Source: Hanleya hanleyi (lineage: Eukaryota; Mollusca; Polyplacophora; Lepidopleurida; Hanleyidae). From it: 64,000 bases of DNA. Position 1 is the stretch's first letter; every line of letters begins with the position of its first letter. The DNA is taken from contig JAVTVY010010595.1 in assembly GCA_036873755.1 (NCBI GenBank), forward strand, positions 186,001 through 250,000. The letters are read 5' to 3'. Positions 42,844-54,528 of this stretch are shown piece by piece. The notes under the pieces were generated by a model, which saw only the letters and a list, made by a program, of their open reading frames with translations, was not told the DNA's origin and did no database searches. A program made the translations under genes and the position numbers.

Positions 42844-43180
42844 AAACAGGAGCCGGTCCCAAGGTCTATTCCATGCCATGAAGATCTTACGGTGAAACAT
42901 ATTCTCATAGACTGCATAGATTTTAAGATTGTAAGGGATACTTTTTATCAAGCAGCTACGCTGGAAGATCTTTTTAGCCGAGTAAAAGAAGATTGCATTT
43001 TAAATTATTTGAGAGAGATTGGTTTGTTGTACAAATTTTAATATTTGGACCAGTTTTTGCGCTATAGTTTACCGAGTTGTTGAATTGAATCCTTAGAATT
43101 TTGTTTGATCGTCGCTGTATAGCTGAAATATTTCTGAATGCGACGTTAAACCGTAATTCTCTCTCTCCCTCTCTCTCTGG
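42844..43180 (+). mobile_element. Very short 5'-truncated LINE copy (tail only)
   Basis: Directly after the (TC)n of the preceding copy, a second copy starts in AAAACAGGAGCCGGTCCC and ends in its own GCTGAAATATTTCTGAATGC and (TC)n. Two tails in tandem suggest the second insertion used the first copy's microsatellite, or vice versa. Confidence 0.85.
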
Positions 43181-43814
43181 AATTCATGTGAATAATAATG
43201 GTATGGAAACATGCGGCAATTAGTGTTCTATGAAATTAGTTTGAACCAAACCTGGACCGATTCAACCGAAAAATAAAAGTTATGCTAACTGTTTAACCGG
43301 TGTATTAATATTAATATTCAATGCAGATACCATTTTTCTGAGAATTGCTGTCGTGTGATATAGTTCAAATAAGGTGATTATATCAACAGTTTATTTCTTG
43401 TATATGTCAGCGGAAATCAGAACTAGAGGTGTTGATAATTCACACCACAGCCGCCCTAGAAAAACCGCCGGCGTGGAACAGCAGCGAATAGAGGACAGTC
43501 AGTTTCTTTTAATAAAAAAAATGAAAGAACACTGTTAGCGGAGCTTAACAATATACCACATGTAAATACCATTCTGTTATTTATTGCTGATTTTGTACGT
43601 CTTTCAAATTATCCAAACAGTGAGAGTAATTATCGCCCAATTCAGAGTGTCACGTATTACTATCAGCGATACCACATGCTGTCCGTGCGAAAGGGCGCTG
43701 ATATGGAATGCTCAAACACTTCGATCGAGCGCTTATGTTTATAATTTCCAGTAAATTACTAGCTGCTGTTGTGGTCTTCAAAGCCAGTGCGTTTCTGAAT
43801 AATTGAAATCGTTC
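43181..43814. other. No gene recognised
   Basis: Nothing assignable; AT-rich with short frames. Confidence 0.4.
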
Positions 43815-44688
43815 GGATTCTTCTTATTATTATTATTCCACATGATCTTGTATCACAGATATCTCAAGAACGATGAAGTGGATTACACCCAAACTTACGG
43901 GATATGTTCTAGGGTACCAGGTCTATTGCATATACCAAGTTGATTCTGATTGGACAAATGCCTTGGCGGCCATCTTAGATTTAGCTCAAAACCTTCAGCG
44001 ATCTTCTCCTCTGCAACCGCTGCACCGATCGTTATGAAACTTGGTACACATGATAAATTGACAGAGTTCTCCCATTGTATGACTTAAAAAGTTCATCCGT
44101 TAAAAAAGATGGCCGCTATCGACCAATCAAAATTGTCGGATTTTCATGTTACAGATTTTGATCACGAATATGCAAAAATTTTGCTCCTATGTCAGGTGGT
44201 TTGGCCACCATCTTGAATTTTGTGAAAAACTTTGCCAATTTTGCAACGGCTTATTCTCTTGAACCCTGATAGATACGGATTTCTAGGTCACTGCGATATA
44301 TCGGGAAGGCCATGGTCTGTTGCACTGAAAGCAAATATTTTCGATTGGCTGAACGGTTTGGCGGCCATATTGGATTTAACTCCAAACATTCAGCGATCTT
44401 CTCTTCTGAAACCGTTTCTCCGATCGTTGTGAAACTTGGTACACATGATCAATGGATCGAATTCTCTTATTCTTAGATTGAAAAAGTTCATTCGTTGAAA
44501 AAGATGGCCGCCATCGGCCAATCAAAATTGCTGGAATATGAACACACGGATTTTGTGATAAACCTTATCCACATTGCAAGCATTTGTTCTCTTGAACAGA
44601 TTACAAGGCTGCTGAGATATATTGTGGAGGCAATGGTCTGTTGCACTGAATGAAAAATACTGTCGATTAGCTGAACGGTTTGGCGTCA
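43815..44688. repeat. Two diverged ~400-bp units with (TTA)n at one end
   Basis: It starts near TTATTATTATTATTCC (~43823). The segment with GCGATCTTCTC, GAAACTTGGTACACATGAT and AAAAAGATGGCCGC occurs at ~43990-44125 and again at ~44390-44510. It belongs to the same style of interspersed repeat as 48960-50125, which has the trinucleotide tail at its other end. Confidence 0.65.
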
Positions 44689-44971
44689 TTTTTAGATGAC
44701 GACTCTATAACGAATATTATGGATTAAGAATACTGATCAGCGATACGGATTTGATATTTTGGAACATCATGATGTCTTGCCGGCATCATTGAAAATTGTT
44801 GACCGCTTCTCTCTTGCAGGAAACAAGCCTATGTTTATGTATACTTTTTGTCTTTTTGAATTTGGTGCTAATACTGTTATATGGAAATGGAATAGGTCTT
44901 TGGATTATGGACGCGGATATTCTCTAATGGACGACGGCTGGATTATGAATGACGGACTAGACGCTTGTAAT
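44689..44971 (+). mobile_element. 5'-truncated Penelope-like 3' fragment
   Basis: TTTAGATGACGACTCTATAA … GGACTAGACGCTTGTAAT, matching 36115-36398. The internal EHHDVLPASLK frame is damaged by small indels. Confidence 0.85.
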
Positions 44972-45564
44972 AGACCTGGTCCCCGGCTCGATGCTGCTCG
45001 CAGCTCCAATTCTATTTATTCTTGATAAGCGATTCAATGCGCAGTTACCGAACGTCTCTAATGAAGTGATTCAAATACTAAAAAAAGATTAGAAATAAAT
45101 TAAACTGAATAATAATTACAATTTCAATTGTTGATGTTTAATTCTTTCCATACATAACGCGTGGAGAAAATTCTGCTGTCAGATCAAGTATGCGACTACA
45201 TATCTCAAGGAATAACAAAGTAATATTAAATGATTCGTGTTCAATCTAATTCAAAATCCGTGTTTTTAATGCATGTATACTTGCCGAGATTAATCTCGCT
45301 GTCATAGCGAAGTACGTGCGTACGGGCATACGCCTTTCGAATGGTTCAAACTTTCATTTAATGGGGGTTCGATTCCATTCTCGAAACAACTCGCATTATT
45401 TCGAGGGGGATCGAGATGGTCTTGTGCCTCGGGAGAAAACCGGGAGCAAACCGGGGCAAAAACCGATAAACCGGGACCCTTCGAGACGAGATATTTATCG
45501 GTTTTACTCGTTTGTCGAGAAACCGTCTCGATTGATTGGACGTGACCCCTAACTGCTACTGAAT
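44972..45564. other. No gene recognised; hairpin near 45460-45505
   Basis: AAAACCGATAAA (~45459) and TTTATCGGTTTT (~45491) form a 12-bp inverted repeat around CCGGGACCCTTCGAGACG. GGTTCGATTCC at ~45365 looks like a tRNA B-box but no A-box or cloverleaf partner is present. Confidence 0.45.
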
Positions 45565-46285
45565 TATGGCCCGTACTCTCGTACCAAAAAGTTCATCGTC
45601 CAGTAATCGATTATTGAAAACATATACACCTGGTGTCTACTGTTGACAAATCTAAATTCAGACACCGTGGAGTGATCGCTGAAGGTTGTGTGTCGAAAAT
45701 ACACCGATTTAACACATGTGGTAATCATACGAGCTAAAATGAAATGGTCGATCCTGTTCTGCCTCAGTACCCTTTCAACTATTCTCCGCCATGTAAATGC
45801 AATTTTATCTGGATATAGATACCTCCATATACCCCGTAATTCATTTCCATCCATTAGCTTGACTTGTCGGATTCTAAAACACAGTAAAACAACAGTAAAA
45901 AAACATACAATTAAAATCACCAGCGATAATAGTACATATAGCGATTCAGATATTCAAAAAATAAATACTTGAGCATTGTTTGGAGCATAAATATTTAGCA
46001 ATCCAAATCATTCCCATCAAAATTAAAAGTAATCTTAATTAGTCGACCATGAACATCTTTGTCCATCGCACTTACAGTTTTTCAAAGTATTTGAAACAAT
46101 AACTGCCACCCCCTTGTGACCCTCATGCGAATTACTATAGTACACAATCCCATCGAATAGATGTTTATTCATTTCAACGAAAGTATCGTCCCCAAAAAGT
46201 TTCCTGAAGGCAAACAATGTCACCTGTGAGTCCTTGAGCCAGATTCTTCAGCTTTTCAGCATTCCTAAGCCCATTGCAGTTCAAC
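45565..46285 (-). pseudogene. L1/Tx1-like LINE ORF2 endonuclease, frameshifted
   Basis: Reading leftward: MVALISLNCNGLRNAEKLKN from the ATG at ~46303, then DIVCLQETFW (catalytic Glu), a slip into DDTFVEMNKHLFDGI…GHKGVAVIVSN, and another into HGRLIKITF and LLNIYAPNNAQVF. Further left are RGIWRYLYPDKIAFTWRR, NRIDHFIL and FSDHSTV. These are the landmarks of the APE endonuclease of L1-type LINEs in the right order over ~240 residues. At least three frame changes make it dead. It follows the ORF1 trace at 46337-47505 by a short gap, as expected of one element. Confidence 0.75.
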
Positions 46286-46336
46286 GAAATTAAAGCAACC
46301 ATGACTGAATGAATGAAAAGTATTGTTCCCCATTGT

Positions 46337-47505
46337 TCAGTCTGTTGAGGTAATTCGCAACTTCGCCTTCGACAGATACGGTTTTGCCTTGATCTTTCGT
46401 CGCCGCATAAGCTGTGATCGATTGGACGAGAGTTTGTCTTCCCTGTCTTTTGTACTCAAATTGGAGCGATGGCGCCCACGGTGAACATTGGGCCACCCTT
46501 TGTCATCTGCTTTGTCCTCTGCTTTGTCCGCAGACTCATTCCAGTGCGTGAGGTCGTCAATATCCATTTGTTTGTCCTCTAAAGCAGCGGTCCAGTCGAT
46601 CGGATTAGCCGAAGCAGCATTGTTGTCACTTTTCTTTTTCTTTACAATCACAACAGGCGTTGTTTCAGGGAGATGGGCCCCATGAAGTCGCTGGCGTCCG
46701 GGAAACATTAGGAATTGTTTCAGTGCCTTTCATTTGCGTGGATTTGTCGAAGTCTTCTTCAGAAAGGAACCCATGGTTATCTGGATCGGACTCGCCATTC
46801 CTTGTTTCTCCATTTGCAGATCAGCGGCAATCAAAATACCCACAAACAGAACATATCACTTTTTCCTGCTCCTCCATGTCACTTTCTTCTGCGTTCTCGC
46901 ATATACACGTCACATTCCCACACAATGTACACCAGCAAGTGCAGTAAATTCCCCTTTCAGAACAATTCTCACACTTGGGAGTGTCACACGCCGATTTCCG
47001 ATGCCCGATCCCACCACACACAAAATACTTGAACTCCGGGCAATCCTTGAATAAATGTGTGTCCGAGTGGCAAATTGAACACACCTTGACCTGGTTGTCA
47101 TGAATAACCATAAAATGTTTTAAAAACTTTGGAAGTTTGAAATTTCATGGCATAGGGCAACGATTTCACGTTCTGTGGTAGTCTGACTTTCAGGTAACGT
47201 GTGCCATCCGCAACCATTGGTATCCTTGTGGAACCTCCTCCTAACATTAGACAACACTTCTAGGTCATTTCCCGTCATCTTTTCCGCGATCTCCCAATCT
47301 TCAATGTATGACGGCAAGTGAAGAAAAGAAACGACTAGTGTTCTTCTGGTTACTTCTGTGACATAAAATCTTCCCCGTCTGTCTCGATACCACCAAACGG
47401 TAAATCACTCACAGGGCTATCAGATACAGTAATTTCATTTGAAGTTCTCTTCAACCGCCGTAATCACTTTTCCAACTGAAATCTTCTTAACATCACCAAC
47501 ATCAA
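46337..47505 (-). pseudogene. L1/Tx1-like LINE ORF1 with CCHC knuckles, frameshifted
   Basis: The coding trace runs leftward from ~47505 (VGDVKKISVGKVITAVEE) through GRFYVTEVTRRTLVVSFLHL, PSYIEDWEIAEKMTGNDLEV and RYLKVRLPQNVKSLPYAMKF, an RRM-like RNA-binding stretch. Then come the knuckles CSICHSDTHLFKDC and FVCGGIGHRKSAC, a third Cys cluster (CENCSERGIYCTC) and an acidic/basic tail ending RRRKIKAKPYLSKAKL. Gag-like ORF1s with this order accompany L1/Tx1-type ORF2s. At least two frame changes (~47110, ~47320) and a stop at 46821 break it. It is unrelated in sequence to the ORF1 at 18.2 kb. Confidence 0.65.
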
Positions 47506-48397
47506 CGATCAATGATAAATCCTTCTGTTATTTCCTTCGCTCCGGGTGTGGGTCTGCACAACCACGGCCCCTTAGGGAAGCCATGGATGGAGGTATCGCC
47601 AGTGCACACACTCAGTAAAACAGTCTGGAAATCCGAATTTAAACAGCAAAACAACAACAACAACCAATGTTTGGCAGGAGCGCGAGGCAGACACGTCTGC
47701 ACTCGCTCACTCACACTCACAATTCAGAGCGCGGAATCTTATCCACTAGGCCTCATCGGACATTCAACCTCATTCGGCTGTAAATACAGTTTCAGTAAAC
47801 GCTCATTCAGGAGACAAATTTAGACTTTTAATGAGACACTGTCGGTCAGCAAGGGCCTGTTCCTGTGAACTACATCACTACAATAGTGATATGTTATATT
47901 CGGAGCGTGTGTCCCGGTGACACATCTGAGCATCGATCAATGGGGAAGCGACTGATCTGTCCAGAGTGTATGCTCCTGCTAGCACACCTTCCGTATATCT
48001 GGCACTCCCGCTGTCACAGTCGCACGGTTGAGTGTTTGCCGAAATTGGCCTTCCGTGTGGACGAGACCTAGGGTACAAGACTTGGCTTCTAGTTAGCAGT
48101 TCCTAATGGGGAAATTGGGGGATTCAACCATGCTTCAACACGTTCTAGTACGGCGCTGTACGTAGTTATCTTATAATTGTTCGATATTCCCCCCGTCACT
48201 ATATTTGATACTTCGAGATTGGATGGAACTACATGTACTTTAAACTGACTTGTAACCTTTGCATTCTGGAATATTAACTTGAATATTCATGCGTTCACAT
48301 CTGATGCTTTTTATATTTTGCAGTCTGTCGCTACTCCAACATGATCATGAATGACAAAAGAAAACCACATTTGGGGAAACAAAATAAAATGTATTTC
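47506..48397. other. Unassigned; possible tRNA-like SINE head near 47720-47766
   Basis: On the minus strand GGCCTAGTGGATAAGATTCC (~47750) resembles a tRNA A-box region, but no B-box follows at tRNA distance. The segment at ~48021-48176 recurs at ~48577-48733 (see the duplication entry). Confidence 0.35.
48021..48176 (+). repeat. Direct duplication, unit 1
   Basis: CGCACGGTTGAGTGTTTG … CGGCGCTGTACGTAGT recurs ~556 bp downstream at 48577-48733 with a few differences. The unit between them holds the tRNA-like piece. Confidence 0.8.
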
Positions 48398-48442
48398 CCA
48401 TGCAGGGAATCGAACCCCGGCCGCCGCGGTGAGAGCACGGAA
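48398..48442 (-). pseudogene. tRNA-Glu(CTC)-like fragment, 5' end missing
   Basis: On the minus strand GGATTCCGTGCTCTCACCGC contains the anticodon stem-loop (CTC), followed by GGCGGCCGGGGTTCGATTCC with the T-arm (GGTTCGATTCC). It matches the 3' two thirds of a eukaryotic tRNA-Glu as I remember it. The D-arm and 5' acceptor strand are replaced by an A-rich run, so it cannot fold as a tRNA; a retroposed tRNA piece or SINE scrap is likely. Confidence 0.6.
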
Positions 48443-48576
48443 TCCTTTTTTTCTCTCATTTGATTTATTCACCATATGATATATATATACAAAAACACAC
48501 TGTTTTACATCATTTTATAGAAAACTATCACATAGTAGAAAAGTAAAAACAATGTTTTCTAATAATTTGTACAATT

Positions 48577-48733
48577 TGCACGGTTGAGTGTTTGTCGAAA
48601 TTGGCCTTCCGTGTGGACCAGACCTGGAGCATAAGAGTTCAACCTGGCTTGTAATTAGCAGTTCCTAATGGGGAAGTTGGACGATTCAAAGATACTTCAA
48701 GACGTTCTAGTACGGCGCTGTACGTAGTGATCA
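48577..48733 (+). repeat. Direct duplication, unit 2
   Basis: Second copy of the 48021-48176 unit (GCACGGTTGAGTGTTTGTCG … GTACGGCGCTGTACGTAG). Confidence 0.8.
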
Positions 48734-48959
48734 GCTTGCCATTGTTTTCGTTCTAGTCATCCACAACTTCTCAGAAACGGAACTCGAATGTGCAATATTT
48801 ACATGTGTATTCTGCCAGCCAGTTCTATTCACAGTGCAATCTGAAAGGAAAAAATGTACCCACTGGCCACGATTTTACAGTGTTGCCCTTACATTTCCGA
48901 CGTGACCTGGGAGTAACCGGGCGGAATGTATTCAATTATTAAACAAAAAAGAAATGATA

Positions 48960-50125
48960 ATAAAATAAAATATAGCCGCGAGCGGCAATGCAGGGGGCCA
49001 AGATACAGTCCAGTCTTGGCCTCCTTCAAAAAACACTTTTTCTTGGTCAGCAGCACGTGGGAAACACGATTCTGGCCTTTGTTTGCGCCCCAGATGGCTC
49101 CTTCATCGAAATCGAAATGTTAGTAGAATAAAATAGGTAGAGAAAACGGTCCCTGGAGTCCAGACAATGACTTGATGGGAGAAAGTTGAGCTTGGAAATT
49201 AGTCGCCCGGAGATAGCGCTTCTCACAGTCTGTTTTTGTTAAGTTTAGTTTCAGCCATAAGCTCAGACCTACTCAAATGTCACGTTCTACCATACCTCTG
49301 AAACTAATACTGCGATCATGCTGAAATTTTGCTGTCATCATAGCCGTTTTGCAACGAGTATGCATGCCAAATATCAGAAGAATCCGACTCGTCGTTCGTG
49401 TAATATTACACAAAAGTACTTCTCAAATTAGGCGATTTTCGGCATTATTTGAAAATTTGACAATTTTGATTCTCCTATAGCGGCAAAACTATTGAAACTA
49501 CGTGAAAATGACTGGCATACTTCCGAAAGGGCTACTCCTGGAGAATATAATGCAACAAACTGCAAGGCTGTACCCCCCACAGTTCCAGAGTTATAGCCTG
49601 TACAAGATGTGTTCCGTTTCTGACAAAATTCAAAATGGCGGCCAAACCACGTGACCTAGAAGGAAAATTTTTACATATTCGTCATCGCCAAATGGTAATG
49701 CATATGTGTAGTTACTTTCCCCATCCAAATCCGTCATTTGAAAATCCGACAATTTTGATTGGTCAATGGCGGCCATCTTGTTTTACGGAACAAATTTTCA
49801 AAAGCAAATCTGAGAGCTCCAGATCCATTGAGCATGTGTACCAAGTTTCGAGTCAATCGACCCAGTGGTTCCAGAGAAGAGGATCTTTGAAATCATACTT
49901 TTTTGGAAGGTAAATCCAAGATGGCCGCCGAAGCTTTTGGCCAATCAGCTTAATTGGGGGATATGCATTAGTTCCAATATGGGCCAATCACCATGTGAAG
50001 TTTCAGCGATATCGGCATATCGGTGTTGACAGTACGAGTGACATAAAATCTGGTGGAAGAAGAATAATAATAATAATAATACCAATAACAAAAGGTGACC
50101 AGCCATACTGGCTTGGCCCCCTAAT
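48960..50125 (+). repeat. ~1.15-kb interspersed repeat with (TAA)n tail
   Basis: It starts near ATAGCCGCGAGCGGCAATGC (a GCCGCGAGCGGC palindrome), contains ATGGCGGCC and 'GTGTACCAAGTTTCGAGTC' words, and ends GAAGAAGAATAATAATAATA then GGCTTGGCCCCCTAA. GGGGGCCAAG near the start (~48992) and CTTGGCCCCC near the end (~50111) are an inverted pair. No gene inside. Confidence 0.6.
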
Positions 50126-50229
50126 TACACATATCACATGGCATTTAACATTTGTTGCCAATGTGGCATGTTGAACAAGTAGGAGGAGTGATGGATTTGA
50201 TAGTCATTTCAAGAATATGCCAACATCTG

Positions 50230-50776
50230 ATCAATTATTGTATCCATGAACTTGTTTACCAGATTTCTTCGGAACACGCAGGGTAAATTTGATATCGTTC
50301 AGAAAATGGGTGAAATTCTGCTCATTCTCTCCCACTTTGCACTTATAAGTGAAGTATTTAGCTTGCATGTTGAGGTAATTAAGACAATCTTTCTTCTCAG
50401 TATCTGCAATACCATACAAATAAGTTTGCCTATCAACAGTAACATCTAGTAAGGTTTTAATCTAATTAAAATATTTAACTATGAAGTTTCCAGATTGGGA
50501 ACACTCCAGGAAATAATGTGACATATCATCCTCTTTTTGACACTCGGGACAATCTGGAGAGGAAGCCATTTTGATTTTATCTAAATACTTTCTTGTGGGC
50601 ACAATATTGTGAGCAATTTTAAATTGTAGTTGTTTGTGCTTATTTTCAATGGGAGAATCGAAAATAGGAAACAGGCTATGTGTGGTGTCATCTTGATTGG
50701 CAATGTGGGCAATTTGAAAGCTCAGAATATGTTTATAAAGAAATTTAGTGCTTATTTTGGGGTTACCTAAAAACAT
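50230..50776 (-). pseudogene. C-terminal piece of an L1/Tx1-like LINE ORF2
   Basis: LQFKIAHNIVPTRKYLDKIK, then CPECQKEDDMSHYFLEC (C-x2-C-x6-H-x5-C), then after a frame change DRQTYLYGIADTEKKDCLNY and NMQAKYFTYKCKVGENEQNF. The Cys/His knuckle after a 'L..RI.PT…L' helix is typical of L1-type ORF2 ends. It is short and has no upstream RT in the window, so it is an isolated fragment. Confidence 0.65.
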
Positions 50777-50845
50777 GTCTTCAGTTACTTTAGGGGGTAT
50801 GTTACTTTAGGGGGTATGTTTAAGTTGACAGATGGTCTTTGGCTA

Positions 50846-51125
50846 CATGAAGATCTCACGGTGAAACATATTCTCATAGACTGCATAGATTTTAAGATTG
50901 TAAGAGATACTTTTTATCGAGGAGCTATGCTGGAAGATCCTTTTAGTCGAGTAAAAGGAGATTGTATTTAAGATTATTTGAGAGAGATTGGTTACCAGTT
51001 TTTACGCAATAGTTTACTGAGTTGTTGAATTGAATCCTTAGAATTTTGTTTGATCGTAGCTGTACAGCTGAAATATTGGTGAATGCGACGTTAAACCTTA
51101 ATTCTCTCTATCTCTCTCTCTCTCA
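50846..51125 (+). mobile_element. 5'-truncated tail copy of the RNase H LINE
   Basis: CATGAAGATCTCACGGTGAA … AGACTGCATAGATTTTAAGA, the 3'UTR, GAATGCGACGTTAAACC and (TC)n. About 280 bp, with a deletion in the 3'UTR. Confidence 0.85.
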
Positions 51126-52114
51126 CAGCGCAACATTGTTACAAAACTGTTCCATTCTCTGCATTGCCGTGACGTCCCGCAGATAGCGCAGGACTGTCGA
51201 ATTATGACGTCGTTAACGTCAAAAGAGGCAGTGCAGATTTCTCTCTCACTGTAGAAAGCTGCCTTTGAAACCTTTGAGTGGGAATACGTGAAATGTTGCG
51301 GGAAAACTTTACGTTTTTTATTCATATCGTTTTTTTGAATATAACATACACTTACACAATTGCTATAGTTACACCTTTAAGTATCATGTGTTCATCGTTG
51401 CGACAGGGGAAGGAATAATCGCATTGTACATTTAACAAAATGTGCAGGATTATCATTGCAAAGTGACAGCATAATTCGAAATCTCCAATCTCAGATTTCG
51501 AAGAGGAGTATAATACATATCAGATGCCAACCGAAATGCAATACATTGAGTGCATGGCGAAATATCCATGGTTAACATGTTTGATGATGAGACAGATTAC
51601 ATGACAGAAAAAAGTATTAACAGTATTCAAGTGTACAAGATTGTGGCGAAATAATTATATAAGGATCATGCGTTAATGCGGGATTTCACATATGATCATA
51701 TCTAAAGTGATGAGCTCGATGAATGGGGAGGGAATCCAGTTATACTCCCGTTAATTGAGTGCGTGAATGGAATACCTGTGGAAAGGACGAAAGTAGTGCA
51801 TTTTGGGGGAAGTGCGCAAGTTTCGGAACCTTTGGTGCTGTGTGATATTAAGAAAGAACCCAGAAGATACTTGTAAGATATTCATCGATAGGTTTGTCTT
51901 TCCATCGATTGTCAACCCCACAATTCAAAGATTGCGGATATCTGGAAAGCATCCGTCAGTTGGCTTTAAAGGGTTAGTTGATTAAAGTTGCTGTCAGATA
52001 AAATAAGCCGTTTTAGCGTGCACTAACATGAAATATACCCGTAACCGATACAATCTTCGCAGGGGTTAGTCGAGAGTAAAGGTCAGTAATTTTTGTTTAA
52101 GCGCTAATATAATT
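51126..52114. other. No gene recognised
   Basis: Only short frames without signature. Purine-poor and AT-rich; no repeat unit recognised from elsewhere in the window. Confidence 0.4.
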
Positions 52115-53070
52115 ACCACTGTTCAGCATCCGATATGTCGGTTTCGGAGAAAATGGCTCCCTCTCTCCGGTAATCTCTCTCCAACCTAAGATTCTGGATT
52201 CCATCCTCTCCATCGTATGGCACAGCAAAAAGCTCATACATGAAAGATGTAGCTGCGTTGTTGTCTTCGTCATCGGGGTAAGTTGGTTGTTCGCCAAGCT
52301 CACATCGCCCAAAAAATCCGCCCAGAAAACCACTTGTAGCCTCTCCCTTGCAGCCATCTGTGACGAAAACGCATCCCAGCTGGATTTTCTGGGAAATTCG
52401 CCGACCGGTTGATCCCCTTCCTACAAGCATTTGTGATATTTCTTTTCTCTTCCATGTTTGTGTAGTTGCACAATACTACTTTTTTAGCTTTGATGATTTT
52501 CCTCTGACGAATGGAAGACTCGGGTAGCTCGCGACATGGTTGAGATGTTGATGGTTCCTGTAGAAATTGCAAATGTGAGTCTGATTTTCTTTAGGTTGCC
52601 AGCGAGCTCCTTATTGGTGAATATCTCGCCTTTATAGCTGAATTGGTATAGCATTTTGTCCAGTCCTGGAGTTTTTATTACAGTTCTGCAGAATCGTAGT
52701 TGGGCATTCAGCACCTCCGTTTGTTCTTTCGGTTTGTCGTAGGTCTGTAACAGGCGATCAACATCCGCGGCAGACCTACACTGGCCATCAATTTCTACGC
52801 CGTCCACAATTCTTTGCCGACTTGTCGTGGCTCGTCGCTCCTTTGCCTGTGCGATCTCGTGTTTCTCTTGCATTTGCTTGAGACGCAGCTTGCGAATATT
52901 TCTTTTCCTTTCGGACCAACTCTCCTTGAATTCGGTCGATTTTACTCTAGATGAATCCATGATGTGATTTTTTTTCTCTAGAGTTAGGGTGTCCAGCCAG
53001 TCACAGGTTTTGTTGTACGCCCACACCAGTGTGCCTTCGATTTTTACGACGCTGGCGTTTGGTTTCACCT
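52115..53070 (-). pseudogene. C-terminal part of a paralogue of the 20-24 kb gene, decayed
   Basis: After an acceptor-like CTTCGTCAG (~53070) the frame reads VKPNASVVKIEGTLVWAYNK, then TCDWLDTLTLEKKNHIM and helices (RLKQMQEKHEIAQAKERRA). Next come RSAADVDRLLQTYDKPKEQT, LNAQLRFCRTVIKTPGLDKM, LYQFSYKGEIFTNKELAGNL and, after frame changes, KRNITNACRKGINR, GRRISQKIQLG and ELFAVPYDGEDGIQNLRLER. This parallels the last ~230 residues of the intact gene in order (YSFNKVGDWLENM, LKAQLNFRKHVL, KKLFAFTINKKTLSVQELSL, WYNMVYDSEPDTVYTYQ). The final barrel-like domain is shared. At least two frame changes make it a pseudogene, though short introns could account for one. Confidence 0.65.
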
Positions 53071-53204
53071 GACGAAGGTGCTTGAGAAATGAAATGGGAA
53101 GGAATATCTTATGGAAGTAAATAGATTGAGGTGATATGTATTTTAGTATTATATCAATTAACACATGTGGTCGTTCATGATGGAGAATACGAATAGGTAG
53201 AAAT

Positions 53205-53783
53205 ATTAGGAGTCGGGCGTGTTTACACTTGGCTCCGAGAAATTTGTCTAATTCTGCGGATTTCAGCTGATCTTAGCTCTGATTTTTGTGTAATTTATTT
53301 TGTGAATACTTTTGGCAAGTACCTGTTGTGAAATTTTGGAAATATTTCTCGGTTTTGTTTGCTGTTCAGGACGTTTTTTGTCTTTGTCAGTTCGGTCTGG
53401 TTTGGGAGGGCAGGTCTGCCGTTACTACCGTCTCGGTTTTTGTGACTGAGAGGGTCGGCGGATTTTGTTTCTGTCTCTTACTTCTTTCCTCTGTTCGCTG
53501 ACTAAATATTTCATATTCCGCTGGTCTATATATTTCCTTGTTGGTTTGGTTTAGTTTGTAATTGTTTCGTTTTTCTTTCAGTTTGTCTTAGGTCGATTTG
53601 CACATATTCGTGTTTATCGAACTGGGCTAAATACATGTACATAGTGAAGGTATATACCTGTATGCTGTAGGCTAATCCTAAGAATACAGGTTTGCGCGAG
53701 TCTTTGTTCTCTGTTCTTTTGTTCCTCGGCGTCACCTGGCAACTCACAGGGCTTAGAACTGGGCTATTGTTCTGACTGGACCG
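53205..53783 (+). repeat. Extra tandem 5'UTR unit of the LINE
   Basis: It contains all landmarks of unit 2: CTCCGAGAAATTTGTCTAAT, TGAGAGGGTCGG, AGGTCGATTTGCA, TTAGAACTGGGCTATTGTTC. It stops at CTGGACCG and the next base is the start of unit 2 (GGACGTG). The repeat distance is 569 bp. Confidence 0.9.
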
Positions 53784-54528
53784 GGACGTGTCTTCACTTC
53801 GCTCCGAGAAATTTGTCTAATTCTGCGGATTTCAGATGATCTTAGCTCTGATTTTTGTGTAATATATTTTGTGAATACTTTTGGCAAATATCTGTAGTGA
53901 AAGTTTGGAATTATTGCTCAGTTTTTTGCTGTTCAGGGCGTTTTTTCTGACTTTGTCAGTTTGGCCTGGTTTGGGAGGTCAGAGAGCTGCCATTACTAAC
54001 GTCTCGGTCTTTGTGACTGAGAGGGTCGGTGGGTTTTTTCCTGTTTCTCCCTTTTCTCTGTTTGTTCGCTGTCTGTAAATATTTCGTATTCTGCTGGTGT
54101 ATATATTTCATCGTTGGTTCCCTTTTCGTTCAGTTTGGCTTAGGTCGATTTGCATATATCTGCGTATATCGAGCTAGGCTAAATACATGTACACAGTGAA
54201 GGTATATGCTGAAGCCTAGCCCTCAGAATACAGGTTTGACCGAGTCTTTTGTTCTCTCTTCTTTTGTTCGTCAGCGTTACCCGGCAACGGGCCAGGTTTA
54301 GAACTGGGCTATTGTTCGGCCTGGACCTGAGGTTCAGAGAGAGCGTATTGTTGTACTGGTTATATATGGTATTCACCTTTGAAGTGAGGCTCGCTCGGGG
54401 GGTAGACAATGTTAACTCTTTTAAATTTACAGGAACACTGTTGGGGTTTGTGCGTGTTACTATTTGTAGTTTGTAGTTGTATAGAGACTCCCTAGAGGGA
54501 CTTTAAATTTTTGATATTTTTTTCGCTA

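Noticed and set aside
45360..45380. GGTTCGATTCC tRNA B-box-like word
   Set aside because: No A-box, anticodon stem or acceptor pairing in the 80 bases around it.
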